NCBI GenBank assembly: GCA_037355855.1
Contig: CM074763.1
Coordinates: 3,534,001-3,598,000 of the forward strand
Length of the DNA stretch: 64,000 nt
Direction of reading: 5' to 3'
Source of the DNA: Pseudo-nitzschia pungens
Lineage: Eukaryota > Bacillariophyta > Bacillariophyceae > Bacillariales > Bacillariaceae
In this document: one piece after another, positions 33,190-44,803 of the stretch
Numbering within the stretch: position 1 is the first letter of the stretch
How the letters are laid out: each line of letters starts with the position of its first letter
Notes under the pieces: model-generated
The model's input: the letters and a program-made list of their open reading frames with translations, nothing else
Databases searched by the model: none
What the model was told of the DNA's origin: nothing
Position numbers and translations under genes: made by a program

Positions 33190-35000
33190 ATATAGGCTTG
33201 GAATCGATCGTTGGGGGAACAAACCACGTATGGGTTGAAAGGAACAAACCTCTGGCTTGGATCGTACGCTTGGATCGTATGGGTTTAAAGGAACAAACCA
33301 CCGGCTTGGATCGTTCGCTTGGATCGCAGGGGTTGGAAGGAACAAACCACCGGCTTGGATCGTAGGATCGTACGCTTGGATCGTATGGGTTTAAAGGAAC
33401 AAACCACCGGCTTGGATCGTACGCTTGGATCGTATGGGTTGAAACGAGCAAACCACCGGCTTGGATCGTACGCTTGGATCGTATGGGTTGAAAGGAACAA
33501 ACCACCGGCTTGGATCGTACGCTTGGATCGCAGGGGTTGATAGGAACAAACCACCGGCTTGGATCAAGGGATCGTAGGGGTTGGAAGGAACAAACCACCG
33601 GCTTGGATCATACGCTTGGATCGCAGGGGTTGGAAGGAACAAACCACAGGCTTGGATCGTACGCTTGGATCGTATGGGTTGAAAGGAACAAACCACTGGC
33701 TTGGATCGTAGGATCGTACGCTTGGATCGATGGATCTTCGGATCGTATGGGTTGAAAGGAACAAACCACCGGCTTGGATCGTACGCTTGGATCGTATGGG
33801 TTGAAAGGAACAAACCACCGGCTTGGATCGTACGCTTGGATCGCAGGGGTTGATAGGAACAAACCACCGGCTTGGATCAAGGGATCGTAGGGGTTGGAAG
33901 GAACAAACCACCGGCTTGGATCGTAGGATCGTACGCTTGGATCGTATGGGTTTAAAGGAACAAACCACCGGCTTGGATCGTACGCTTGGATCGTATGGGT
34001 TGAAAGGAGCAAACCACCGGCTTGGATCGTACGCTTGGATCGTATGGGTTGAAAGGAACAAACCACCGGCTTGGATCGTACGCTTGGATCGCAGGGGTTG
34101 ATAGGAACAAACCACCGGCTTGGATCAAGGGATCGTAGGGGTTGGAAGGAACAAACCACCGGCTTGGATCGTACGCTTGGATCGCAGGGGTTGGAAGGAA
34201 CAAACCACAGGCTTGGATCGTACGCTTGGATCGTATGGGTTGAAAGGAACAAACCACTGGCTTGGATCGTAGGATCGTACGCTTGGATCGATGGATCTTC
34301 GGATCGTATGGGTTGAAAGGAACAAACCACCGGCTTGGATCGTACGCTTGGATCGTATGGGTTGAAAGGAACAAACCACCGGCTTGGATCGTACGCTTGG
34401 ATCGCAGGGGTTGATAGGAACAAACCACCGGCTTGGATCAAGGGATCGTAGGGGTTGGAAGGAACAAACCACAGGCTTGGATCGTACGCTTGGATCGCAG
34501 GGGTTGAAAGGAACAAACCACCGGCTTGGATCAAGGGATCGTAGGATCGTAGGGGTTGGAAGGAACAAACCACAGGCTTGGATCAAGGGATCGTAGGATC
34601 GTATGGGTTGGAAGGAACAAACCACAGGCTTGGATCGAGGGATCGTACGCTTGGATCGATGGATCTTCGGATCGTATGGGTTGAAAGGAACAAACCACTT
34701 GCTTGGATCGTAGGATCGTACGCTTGGATCGATGGATCTTCGGATCGTATGGGTTTAAAGGAACAAACCACCGGCTTGGATCGCAGGGGTTTAAAGGAAC
34801 AAACCACCGGCTTGGATCAAGGGATCGTAGGATCGTAGGGGTTGGAAGGAACAAACCACCGGCTTGGATCGTACGCTTGGATCGCAGGGGTTGAAAGGAA
34901 CAAACCACCGGCTTGGATCAAGGGATCGTAGGATCGTAGGGGTTGGAAGGAACAAACCACCGGCTTGGATCGAGGGATCGTAGGATCGTATGGGTTTAAA
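33190..35000. repeat. Minisatellite of about 49 bp with a 561-bp higher-order unit
   Basis: The core ggcttggatcgtacgcttgg plus ggttgaaaggaacaaaccac repeats about 35 times. Blocks at 33391-33770 recur 561 bp downstream (33952-34330) in the same order of variants, so the array has a higher-order period. 561 is divisible by three, which explains a 321-codon open frame on the minus strand; several frames on both strands are open, so it is not a gene. Confidence 0.9.
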
Positions 35001-35004
35001 GGAA

Positions 35005-35345
35005 CATCGATCGTAGGGGGAATGAATACCACACAGACTTGGAATCGATCGATCGTAGGGGGGATGAATACCACATCGGCTTGGAATCGATCGATCGTAG
35101 GGGGAATGAATACCACATCGGCTTGGAATCGATCGATCGTAGGGGGAATGACTACCACACCGGCTTGGAATTGATCGTAAGGGGAATGACTACCACACCG
35201 GCTTGGAATTGATCGTAAGGGGAATGACTACCACACCGGCTTGGAATTGATCGTAAGGGGAATGAATACCACACCGGCTTGGAATCGATCGTAGGGGGAA
35301 TGAATACCACGCCGGCTTGGAATCGATCATAAGGAGAATGATTAT
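35005..35345. repeat. Minisatellite of about 50 bp, 7-8 copies
   Basis: Units of gatcgtagggggaatgaata plus ccacaccggcttggaat. Related to, but distinct from, the preceding array; isolated copies lie at 32735-32845. Confidence 0.85.
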
Positions 35346-35785
35346 CGTAGGATCGTGAGGTCGTTGAAAGGAACAAGGGCTTCGATTGAAAGAAACGGAA
35401 TCAAATACACCCAGTTGGTTGGAATCACTTACCGGCTAGGAAAAGATAGTAGGGAGAAGGGCGGGAAACGAAGAACACTGACGTTCTATTCTTAATCCTC
35501 GACGCGAAAACCAAGAACTTGAGCGTGTTGAAGTGTTTACCAATCGGCATTCCTTCTTTTTCCACTTCAAGGAGGTTATTCGGACTAAAATACAATGAGC
35601 AAAAGAGCCTACCGTAGGGTGGGTTCTCTGCGTTCTCGAACGGAGTGCAATAAAGCAACTCTACTCAAAATAAGTCGGATTGTGAATCAAAACAGCAGTG
35701 ATTTGTGTTATTCCTGAAGAAAATAGTGAGCGGAGCACAAAAAGTGTGATTCTGCGAGGATACACAGTGAAAATAAAGTGATTTG
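35346..35785. other. Spacer between repeat arrays
   Basis: About 440 bp without tandem structure or a supported gene. Confidence 0.5.
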
Positions 35786-36325
35786 CGAGCGAGGAGCAAA
35801 ATACAGTGATTTAATACAGTGATTTGCGAGAGCAAAATACAGTGATTTAATACAGTGATTTGCAAAACCGGTGGGTGTCGTCGGCTCGTTTCCCATATTG
35901 TCATAATGACGTAAAAGATACCAAATAATGAGCCGATTAGACGTACAGCGCTACAACCCTTAACCCTAATGGTGTTTCAACAACGAATTGCAAGAGCAAA
36001 ATACAGTGATTTAATACAGTGATTTGCAAAACCGGTGGGTGTCGTCGGCTCGTTTCCCATATTGTCATAATGACGTAAAAGATACCAAATAAATAATGAG
36101 CCGATTAGACGTACAGCGCTACAACCCTTAACCCTAATGGTGTTTCAACAACAAATTGCAAGAGCAAAATACAGTGATTTAATACAGTGATTTGCAAAAC
36201 CGGTGGGTGTCGTCGGCTCGTTTCCCATATTGTCATAATGACGTAAAAGATACCAAATAAATAATGAGCCGATTAGACGTACAGCGCTACAACCCTTAAC
36301 CCTAATGGTGTTTCAACAACGAATT
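35786..36325. repeat. Tandem array, about 168-bp unit with a telomere-like motif
   Basis: Three units starting gagcaaaatacagtgattta, each carrying gtgtcgtcggctcgtttccc and, near 35956, 36126 and 36294, cccttaaccctaatgg. Confidence 0.88.
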
Positions 36326-36559
36326 TCGACCCCGGCTCTTAATTTTTCGACCCGAATATTCGAGTTTTTGTCGCGAGGTGGGGGGGGTTGCGAAAAACTT
36401 TGAAGAAACCTCGCGAAAATCAAGGTTAAGGTTGCGCGTGGCATAATTTAGGCTTGATTTTCTGGAAAATAGGTCGCGTTGGGTCGCGTTGGGTCGCGTG
36501 ACAGTTATTAGACGTAGTAGTAGTAGGTACTACTAGTAGTAGTACTACTACTAGTACTA

Positions 36560-37248
36560 CTTTGATATTTGATCATCAGAAAGAGATATGAAAAAGACAA
36601 CAGAAACAGCAATAACAGCAGCCCACGGAGTGCTGGCAAACAATGAGTCTACAGGGGGATACTGTTCAAGCGCTATTGTACATGCTCAGATACTACAAGA
36701 CACTCCCCTAGAGGTACAATAGTATTAGTCAATAGTGGGGGCATGATTTAGTGCTATATTTAAAGGAGTTAGCTCAGCTCAGCTCAGCTCTGTATTTGTG
36801 ACAGCATCTTATTCCCTTGTAGCATAGCACTCCAGCATGGGCATGGTGATACCAATGGTGGTATGCATCTTAGTACTACTACTACTACTAGTATTACTAG
36901 CATCATTTCATGTATTTGTACAATACTACTAGTTCCATGAGAACATCTAAACGAGTGTGAGCTCTGGTATATCAAACAAACAATCACATCTGGAATACAT
37001 GCTGGCGCCTATCAGGACACCAGTACTCTAGGTAGTACCAGTAGTAGTATCCTGGCAGCCTTGCACCAACACCCCCCTGTTTCACTAGTACTAGTACTAG
37101 TATTGCTGTTTGTTTTGTTGGCTAGGGGAAGTACCCCTGTTGTTGCTGCTAAGGCATGTTTTCAAAGTTCAAGTTTATTGTTGTTACCCTTGCCGGTCTG
37201 TGAATCTGCTCGTCTTTAGATTGGCCGAAGAGATGTCAAGTAAAATCA
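36560..37248. other. Low-complexity spacer
   Basis: No gene. Contains an agctc repeat (36770-36790) and several trinucleotide runs. Confidence 0.5.
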
Positions 37249-38825
37249 GGACCTTCCGGAACTGAAAATATCTTCGCGCGAATCACGCAATTTTTTGAGT
37301 CAAACTTGTCAACTCACATCCCCCTTTTGGAACACAATTTGGGGGGATAAACTCGCACTTTTTTCTCGCACTTTTTTCGAGACCAAAAAGTGCAAGTTTT
37401 CACGGGACTTCAACTCGCATTAAATGCGAGTTTGGTTCAACGGACAAAAAAAGTGCGAGTTTTCTTTGCAAAATTTTTTTTTGACGAGGGAGTCAATTTG
37501 CTAAGAGAGGCGCAACGACGGAGTCGATTTGCTAAGAGAGGAGTCGATTTGCTAAGAGAGGAGTCGATTTGCTAAGAGAGGTGCAACGACGGAGTCGATT
37601 TGCTAACAGAGGCGCAATGATGCGGGAATCGATTTGCTAAGAGAGGTGCTTAATTAAAATTATGCTCCCCCCCCCCCATATTATCGACGCGTTGCTGCTG
37701 CTTGCTGTCCCCCCCCTGTATTATCGACGCGTTGCTGTTGCTTGCTGCTTGCTGTCCCCCCCCCTGTATTATCGACGCGTTGCTGCTTGCTGCTTGCTGT
37801 CCCCCCCCCTGTATTATCGACGCGTTGCTGCTGCTTGTTGCTGCTTGCTGTCCCCCCCAGTATTATCGATGCGTTGCTGCTGCTTGTTGCTGCTTGCTGT
37901 CCCCCCCCTGTATTATCGACGCGTTGCTGCTTGCTGTCCCCCCCCTGTATTATCGACGCGTTGCTGCTGCTTGCTGCTTGCTGTCCCCCCCTGTATTATC
38001 GACGCGTTGCTGCTTGCTGCTTGCTGTCCCCCCCCCTGTATTATCGACGCGTTGCTGCTTGCTGCTTGCTGTCCCCCCCCCTGTATTATCGACGCGTTGC
38101 TGCTGCTTGTTGCTGCTTGCTGTCCCCCCCAGTATTATCGATGCGTTGCTGCTGCTTGTTGCTGCTTGCTGTCCCCCCCCTGTATTATCGACGCGTTGCT
38201 GCTTGCTGTCCCCCCCCTGTATTATCGACGCGTTGCTGCTGCTTGCTGCTTGCTGTCCCCCCCTGTATTATCGACGCGTTGCTGCTTGCTGCTTGCTGTC
38301 CCCCCCCCTGTATTATCGACGCGTTGCTGCTTGCTGCTTGCTGTCCCCCCCTGTATTATTTGCTAAGAAAGGGGCAACGACGGAGTCGATTTGCTAAGAG
38401 TGCAACGACGAGGGAGTCGATTTGTTAAGAGAGGCACAACGACGGAGTTGATTTGTTAAAAAATAGAGGTGCAATGACGGAGTCGATTTGAGTCGATTTG
38501 TTGTTTTTTGTTGAAATTTTTACAAGAAAACTCGCATTTTGTCGAGAAAACTCGCATTTTGTTAAGAAAACTCGCATTTTGATAAGAAAACTCGCATTTT
38601 TCTGCTGAAAACTCGCATTTTGTAATGAAAACTCGCGTTTATTGCTGTATATACGTGTTTTTTTTCTAGAGCAAAAATGCGAGTTTTTTAGTAGCATAAA
38701 AATAAAAAAATGCAAGTTTCTTTGGGGAGAAAACAAATTTGAGGGGATACCCTTAAAATGACTAATTGGAATAAGAAAATCGCGCGGTCTGCGCATAGAA
38801 AAATTAACTTTGTTCCGGAAGGTCC
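37249..38825 (+). mobile_element. Element F1: inverted-end element carrying a minisatellite
   Basis: Ends are perfect inverted repeats ggaccttccggaac (37249-37262 and 38812-38825). Inside are, in order, Cgcac/gtgcgag palindromic runs, repeats of gagtcgatttgctaagag, a minisatellite of about 16 units at 37665-38360 (core tattatcgacgcgttgctgc plus cttgctgtcccccc), the gagtcgattt repeats again, and repeats of aaaactcgcatttt. F2 and F3 share ends and internal order in the opposite orientation. No transposase and no target duplication were found. The three long overlapping frames rich in Leu, Ala and Cys are repeat artefacts. Confidence 0.8.
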
Positions 38826-39161
38826 AGATAACATCTAAAGAAAAAATCGATGTCAAATTTTATCACGTGATTTTACACGGTGTTTTTAGTTTTCGACTTG
38901 GAAATATTTTTGTGATGCGTTCTACCGGTCTTAGGCATCGCTCACACCCATCTGAGTGAGAGTGAATGCCATGTAGGATTGTACGTGTTTCCCTGGTACT
39001 CATTCTTTTTGTAACCAAATGAGTTTTGCGCGCGCCAAATGAGCCCACGTAGAAATTCTACATGTTTTCTGGTACTCATTCTTTTTAGTTGCATTCTGTG
39101 TAGTTACCATCACCGTACCTGTAAGGTTACTTGTACGGTACGTTTATTTACGTACGTATCA
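38826..39161. other. Spacer between F1 and H
   Basis: No gene seen. A duplicated tggtactcattctttttgt segment occurs at about 38995 and 39071. Confidence 0.5.
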
Positions 39162-40014
39162 GGTTTTACTTGGCGCCTGGAACGCAGATACGACAAATGA
39201 AGTCAAAGGGAACGCAGATGGGGTACTTTGGGTCGGAATTCTTTGGTTGGTACGCTAATAGGGTAATAAACCAAAATGGGGATAAATTCGGTACGCAGAT
39301 CTGGTAATGAAACAGATGATATTTTGCACTATATGCTTGACAGTATTTAACAGTACTAGGGCAATATTGCGTGCATGGGGAGAAAAACACGCACGGTGCA
39401 TGGTAACTGCAAAAAAACCCGGTTGTACCCGTTTGAACCGGTTTTTTTTGCAGTACTGGTTTCTACTGCAAAAACTCTACCCGTTTGTACCCGTTTGAAC
39501 CGGTTTTTTTTGCAGTACTGGTTTCCACTGCAAAAAATCTACCCGTTTGTACCGGTACCCGGTCGGTTGAATCTACGTGTTAAATTTTGAACTATTAACC
39601 CGGTCATTCGTGTTAAATTGAATCTCCATGTTAAATGTTCTAATGTGTATTGAAAATTTAATACGGTGATTGATATTTACCGGTAAACAGTTGGAAATGG
39701 TTACTTATTGAACGTTTATGACAATGATTATTACTGTGGATGTTATTGTGTATGTTATCGTACAATTTAACACGTAGATTCAAAAATCTTCTGTACCGGG
39801 CCGACCGGTCAACCCGGTACAAACCGGTCAACTCGGTACAAACCGGTCAACTCGGTACAAACCGGTCAACTCGGTACAAACCGGTCAACCTGGTAGTACA
39901 ACCCGGTACAAATGGGTACTAACCGGTACAAACAGGTACAAACGGGTACAAACAGGTACAAACGGGTACTGCCACCGGGTTGTACCGACTATGACCGGTC
40001 TGTACTACCCGTTT

Positions 40015-40035
40015 GTACCTCGTCCGCCCGGTACA
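40015..40035 (+). repeat. LINE target-site duplication, left copy
   Basis: 21 bp, gtacctcg...ccggtaca, identical to 50938-50958. Confidence 0.92.
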
Positions 40036-40967
40036 ATTTTGCGACGCGCGATTTTGTCCGACGTTCCGATGTTCCAGTACTTAAAACACGTAGATTTCTA
40101 CACAACTTTCCCCTTTGATATCTCACTCACTTCTAAAGCTCCTACAACAACACCAAGCACTACACCTATTAACAGAGACCTCCCCTATCTGATTCTGCTG
40201 TTTGTTTGGCTGCTCCTTGCTTCCTTTGGTTGCTTTGGTTCCTTGTTTCCTGTCGACGGTCGGCAAGCAACAAGCAACACGACCGAAAACAAGGACACAT
40301 AATTTTCTACAGCATTTGCAGTACTACTAATTTCTACAGCTGATTCTGTCCTTTCTCTTTGTCTCCGAGCTCGGTTTGTTTTTCGATCTGTTTTCAAGCT
40401 ACCTTATTATTTAACGCTATACAGTCTTCCAAGCCCCTTAAGTGATATCCACTTAACGTTCTACATTCTTCAAGATTCCTTGCTGAGTTCCCTAAGTCTT
40501 TTCAAGTTGAAGTTGTCGAACACATACAAACCCCCCTTCTAGAAGGTTCCTACGCGCTGATCCTTAAGTATTTGCAAGTTCGCGCGAGCATATCTTCCAG
40601 TTCCCTCTTTATTTTCAAGCCAATTGCCCACCACTCCTTAAGTGTTTATCACTTAAGAGTACCCCTGTTTCCTAGCCAAGCCCCCTAGTCCCTAAGTGTT
40701 TTTGCTTAAGGCTCCCCCTACTACACCTGTTTTCAAGCCAAGACCAACCGATCCCTAAGTAACTCCTACTTATTGCACTCTTGTTTCCAAGACTACAGCT
40801 ACTACAGCCCCTTGTTTTCAAGACTACAATTTCCCTGGTCCCTAAGTGTTCGCGAGTTCCCTGATCCCTAAGTGTTTTCGCTATTAAGCAACCCCAACTT
40901 GAACTTCAAGTTCGACACTGTTTTCAAGACACAAGCCTCCCCCTGGTCCCTAGATCTATCTATTAAA

Positions 40968-41353
40968 GCCCCTGTTTTCAAGCAAGCAGCTTCTCTGATC
41001 CCTAAGTGTCTCGCTCAAGGTACCTGTTTTCAAGCCAATTGCCCCTGGATACTGATTCCACTTATAAGTACTCGCGAGTTTGAACTTCCAGTTCCCTCCT
41101 GAGCCTTTTAAGTGTGCCCTGTCATTGATTTCCCCCGGTCCCTAAGTGTTCCTACTACAGCCCCTGTTTTCAAGCAAGAAGCTTCCCTGGTCCCTAAGTG
41201 TCTCGCTCAAGGTCCCTGTTTTCAAGCCAATTGCCCCTGGATACTGTTTCCGCTTATAAGTACTCGCGAGTTTGAACTTCAAGTTCCCTCCTGAGCCTTT
41301 TAAGTGTGCCCTGCCATTGATATCCCCCGGTCCCTAAGTGTTCCTACTAAAGC
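40968..41353 (+). promoter_or_regulatory. LINE 5' region: two 192-bp tandem units, possible promoter monomers
   Basis: gcccctgttttcaagc recurs at 40968, 41160 and 41352, exactly 192 bp apart, with the intervening sequence nearly identical. Shorter degenerate copies of the ctgttttcaag and ccctaagtgtt parts extend upstream to about 40430. Some LINEs use tandem 5' monomers as promoters; that role is inferred here. Confidence 0.7.
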
Positions 41354-41845
41354 CCCTGTTTTCAAGCCACTAGCTTCCCGGTGGGCTGCTGTATTCCAAT
41401 TCGAATCGTATCCGATTCGAATTTGCAGTGTTATTACGAGCGCAAAATTGTTCAAATTTGCACAATTTTCAAGCTACAAGTACTCTTACTACGACTTCAG
41501 TCTACACGATTTGCAGTAGTTGAAAAATTGTTCAAACTTGCACAATTTTCAAGCTGGGAGTACAGTACGAGTACAAGCCTACACGATTTGCAGAGTTCCG
41601 CGCGCAGAGTTTTTGTGCTTCAAGTGTGAGACAAATTTTGCTCGTTGGTGACTTTTGTGGGTGTGCTCCAGTATATTTTTTGGATCCCCAGGGACCTTTT
41701 CCTTGTCCAGACCAAGGTTACCCTTGTTGTTGCTGCTGTACCCTGCTTCCAGGATACCCCCATCTGTATATATCCATACAGGTTAACACTGACAGCCTAC
41801 CAGCGCCCGAGCCAACACGCCTATTCAGACGATCCTAGCCCCACC

Positions 41846-44803
41846 ATGCCTCCCCCCCCGCCAGCTTCCAGGCGAAAAAGGTCTACCTTGGCTAACACTC
41901 CTTCAAACAAACGCGCCTTTACGGGGACCCCTTCCCGCCGACTACCTGCTGGTTCCGTTCTTCAGGCTACTCCCTCTCCCCCTCCCTCTCCCCGTACAGC
42001 TAGGGATTCACTCCCTTCTGATGATGATATGTCCTTCACTTCTGCTGTGTCTACTGGTGCACTAGATGATGTTGATATGAGCACTGAGCAGTCAGGCACT
42101 GGGCATTCAGACACAGGGCATTCAGGCAGTGGGCAGTCCGACAGTGGGACGTCTGACAGTGGGAAGTCCAACAGTGGGAAGTCCAACAGTGGAAATTCCA
42201 ACAGTGGGACGTCCAACAGTGGGAAGTCCAACAGTGGAAAGTCCAACAGTGCGACGTCTAGGGATGGCCAGCCAGGCTCTGAGCACTCAGACTCTAAGCA
42301 CCCTCCTTCCAAGGTCTCTCCTTCCAAGTCTAGTCTGAAACAAGCTACTCTTGCATTTCTTTCTGACACACCGTCTGCAGAGCGACATGCCCTGCGCAAG
42401 AAAGCCCTGGCTGCTGCCAACAAAGCTCACTCAGATTCCTTCCTCTGGTGCTTCTACGGTAAGGGGCCTTTTACTGGTCGTTCTTCCATTCCCACCCCTA
42501 TCCACACTCTTCGTAAAACTCCAGCAGGATCCCGGCTATGGACTGGGTGTCCTAGTCCCACTCACTTCTTCAGCAAGAAAGATGGGAATGACAAGAAATC
42601 CATCCATGATGTCTGTCAGTCTGCCATCCCTCCAGCATATGCTCAAGCTTTTCCTGACAACCCTGAGTGGAGAACTGCTTCTGTGGAGTCCCTGGTTTCC
42701 CTTGCTTCTCTCTGCTTTCAAGCCTCTGCAGACTGGACCAAGCAACCTTCAGGCCATGCTCTGAAGAGATGTCTTATTGGTTTGGCCAAGATGTCTCCTG
42801 AGTGTTTTGATGACCTGTATTGTGAAGGTAACCTTTTGCCCAGCACTGAAGGAAGAGTTTGGTTGGCAGCCAATCAGGTGCTTGGCTCCCACTGGTATTT
42901 CAAGAAGCGACCTCCTACACCTGCGCCAACTGCAGTTGATGATGCTTCCACTTCCAAATCAGTGTCCTTTCTTCCTGGTGGTGGTGATGCTACTGTCTTG
43001 TCCTCCTCTGCTGGGCATTTCCTCCAACGCCGAGGGGTTTGCTCCAGTGATTCTAGAGCTCCAGTGGATGTCACTGCTGGCACCAAGTGTTCTCATAGTT
43101 CTTTTGTCACTCTGTCCCTTCCAAGGTTGATGTCACAACGCCCTGGGGAACTATATGATGAGCTGCTCAAGTCTCTCAAGGAAGCTTTGGATCTTCTATG
43201 GACTGTTGACAAGCGTCTGGTGTTGTATGTTTTTCCCTCCAGAGCCAGGCTCAACCCCAAGGCCAAGCCTGTTACCAAGTTTTGGACGACACTTCCTGAC
43301 AGGAAGACCTTGGAATTGTATGTTGCTCAGCTCTGGCTTCGCAGTAGAACTGCCCCTCATCTACGCTTCTTTTTGGGACACAGTGCTTCCCTGGAGAAAC
43401 TCTTTTCAGCACAATTGCTCCAGAGGCTCAGAGACCGTGACATGGAGCTGAAATATGACCACATACAGGCCCCAGTTGTTGTCACCTGTGGCTTTCTCCT
43501 TGGATCTTACATGCAGAGTTTTGATCTTGACCACTACAACGAATTGCTTCAGACTCATCCCAGGTTTCAGGCCTGTCCTATTGCTGTTATCAGGAAGAAT
43601 ATCAGTCTTGACAACTCCAGAACTCCTGATCCCAATCCGGTTCTGGCTGCTCATGTTTTATGTGATGCAACAAAGCGCGCCCACACTGTTAAGCTCCTCA
43701 AAGCCCAGTTCAACCGTTGCAAACCTTCAGACATTGCCTCGTTACCTGATGGTAAATTCTACAAGTTTATTGAGACAGCTACCAATCCTTCTGACAGACC
43801 TCTTCCCCCCTCCAAGCTCAAGACTGTTCGCCAGGCTAAGCACCGCCAAGCCAAATTTATTGAGAGCCATGAAACTGCTCCTGTTTTGGGGGTAGTTGAT
43901 CTTGATCTTCCAGTTGACTTGGGCCAAGGGCTGGGTTTGAAGACACTGCGCAGTGTGCTTCTGGGCATCAGAACCCGTGACAATTGGTCATGGCCTCTTT
44001 TTCTTTCTGTTGATACCAGTTCATACCGAGGCGAGATCCTTGCTTTGTACAATATCACTACCAAGGCTGAAGCAATGGCCATGTTGTCTTTCCTGCCTAT
44101 TATACTGGAAGCTCATTATGGTTCTTGTGTTCGACAATGGTTCTCTTCTGAGTGCTTGACTGAAATGGAAGCCTACCATTGGGATGCTGCTGCCAATTGT
44201 GTTGTGGAAACTGAACCTGCTGCAGATCCAATGCAGGATGACTCTCTTCCCTTTTTTGGTGATGGGGATGCAAGAGATTGGGAACTTGTTGATGATGACT
44301 TGTCAGTTGACCTTGCCCCAGACCTCACCTTTGATCTAGATCTGCACTTTAACCTCCAAGCCCGTGCTGACAGTGGTGGTGGAGGATTTGATGATTCTCA
44401 ATCCATGGATACTTTAGCAACCGGTACTTCCAATCTCACTGATGTCCAGGCTTCAGCGCCTGCAGGTGGTGTTCCTACTGGAGGTGATCCTACCCATGTG
44501 GCCAAGGCTGATGCCTCTCCTGGTATTCCTCCTGAAGTTCCCCCTGCAGTTCCTGACCCTCCCCATAATGCCATGGCTGGTGACCTCCCTGTGGCCTCTC
44601 CTGATTCCTCAACTGCAGTTCCTGCTGCCGGTGGTGGGGAAGATGCAGCCTCTGCATTGAGGCTTGGAGTTGCTGCAATTGCATTCTCTTCCAGTCATGA
44701 TGCTAGTGTCAGTGATTTGAGCCATGCCAATGTCTCCACCAAATCAGCTCCGGCAACTCTTTCTTCCGTGCGACAGACTCGGTTTCCTTCTGATCATGGT
44801 TAG
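41846..44803 (+). CDS. LINE ORF1 protein
   Basis: 985 aa from the ATG at 41846 (context ccaccATGC); the frame is open upstream to 41645 but that stretch looks untranslated. The N-terminus is basic and Pro/Ser-rich (MPPPPPASRRKRS), followed at about residues 80-135 by a run of five-residue SG(K/T/N)SN repeats coded by a 15-bp minisatellite, then a globular middle (about 190-830) that I do not recognise, and an acidic, Ala/Pro-rich C-terminus. I see no RRM or zinc knuckle. By position it should be the RNA-binding partner of ORF2. It ends TAG at 44801-44803, overlapping the ORF2 start by 8 nt. Confidence 0.8.
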   Translation: MPPPPPASRRKRSTLANTPSNKRAFTGTPSRRLPAGSVLQATPSPPPSPRTARDSLPSDDDMSFTSAVSTGALDDVDMSTEQSGTGHSDTGHSGSGQSDSGTSDSGKSNSGKSNSGNSNSGTSNSGKSNSGKSNSATSRDGQPGSEHSDSKHPPSKVSPSKSSLKQATLAFLSDTPSAERHALRKKALAAANKAHSDSFLWCFYGKGPFTGRSSIPTPIHTLRKTPAGSRLWTGCPSPTHFFSKKDGNDKKSIHDVCQSAIPPAYAQAFPDNPEWRTASVESLVSLASLCFQASADWTKQPSGHALKRCLIGLAKMSPECFDDLYCEGNLLPSTEGRVWLAANQVLGSHWYFKKRPPTPAPTAVDDASTSKSVSFLPGGGDATVLSSSAGHFLQRRGVCSSDSRAPVDVTAGTKCSHSSFVTLSLPRLMSQRPGELYDELLKSLKEALDLLWTVDKRLVLYVFPSRARLNPKAKPVTKFWTTLPDRKTLELYVAQLWLRSRTAPHLRFFLGHSASLEKLFSAQLLQRLRDRDMELKYDHIQAPVVVTCGFLLGSYMQSFDLDHYNELLQTHPRFQACPIAVIRKNISLDNSRTPDPNPVLAAHVLCDATKRAHTVKLLKAQFNRCKPSDIASLPDGKFYKFIETATNPSDRPLPPSKLKTVRQAKHRQAKFIESHETAPVLGVVDLDLPVDLGQGLGLKTLRSVLLGIRTRDNWSWPLFLSVDTSSYRGEILALYNITTKAEAMAMLSFLPIILEAHYGSCVRQWFSSECLTEMEAYHWDAAANCVVETEPAADPMQDDSLPFFGDGDARDWELVDDDLSVDLAPDLTFDLDLHFNLQARADSGGGGFDDSQSMDTLATGTSNLTDVQASAPAGGVPTGGDPTHVAKADASPGIPPEVPPAVPDPPHNAMAGDLPVASPDSSTAVPAAGGGEDAASALRLGVAAIAFSSSHDASVSDLSHANVSTKSAPATLSSVRQTRFPSDHG

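Noticed and set aside
33608..34573. 321-codon minus-strand frame rich in Ser, Pro and Arg
   Set aside because: It is a by-product of a 561-bp period divisible by three; other frames on both strands are also open.
35956..36310. Telomere
   Set aside because: Only about 1.7 telomere-type repeats per unit, inside a longer tandem unit.
37662..38428. Three overlapping frames of about 230 codons rich in Leu, Ala, Cys and Pro
   Set aside because: They are the three frames of the F1 minisatellite, whose unit length is not a multiple of three. The same happens at 56165-56445 and 57159-57678.
40872..41519. Three 60-76-codon plus-strand frames
   Set aside because: They recur every 192 bp and belong to the LINE 5' tandem units.
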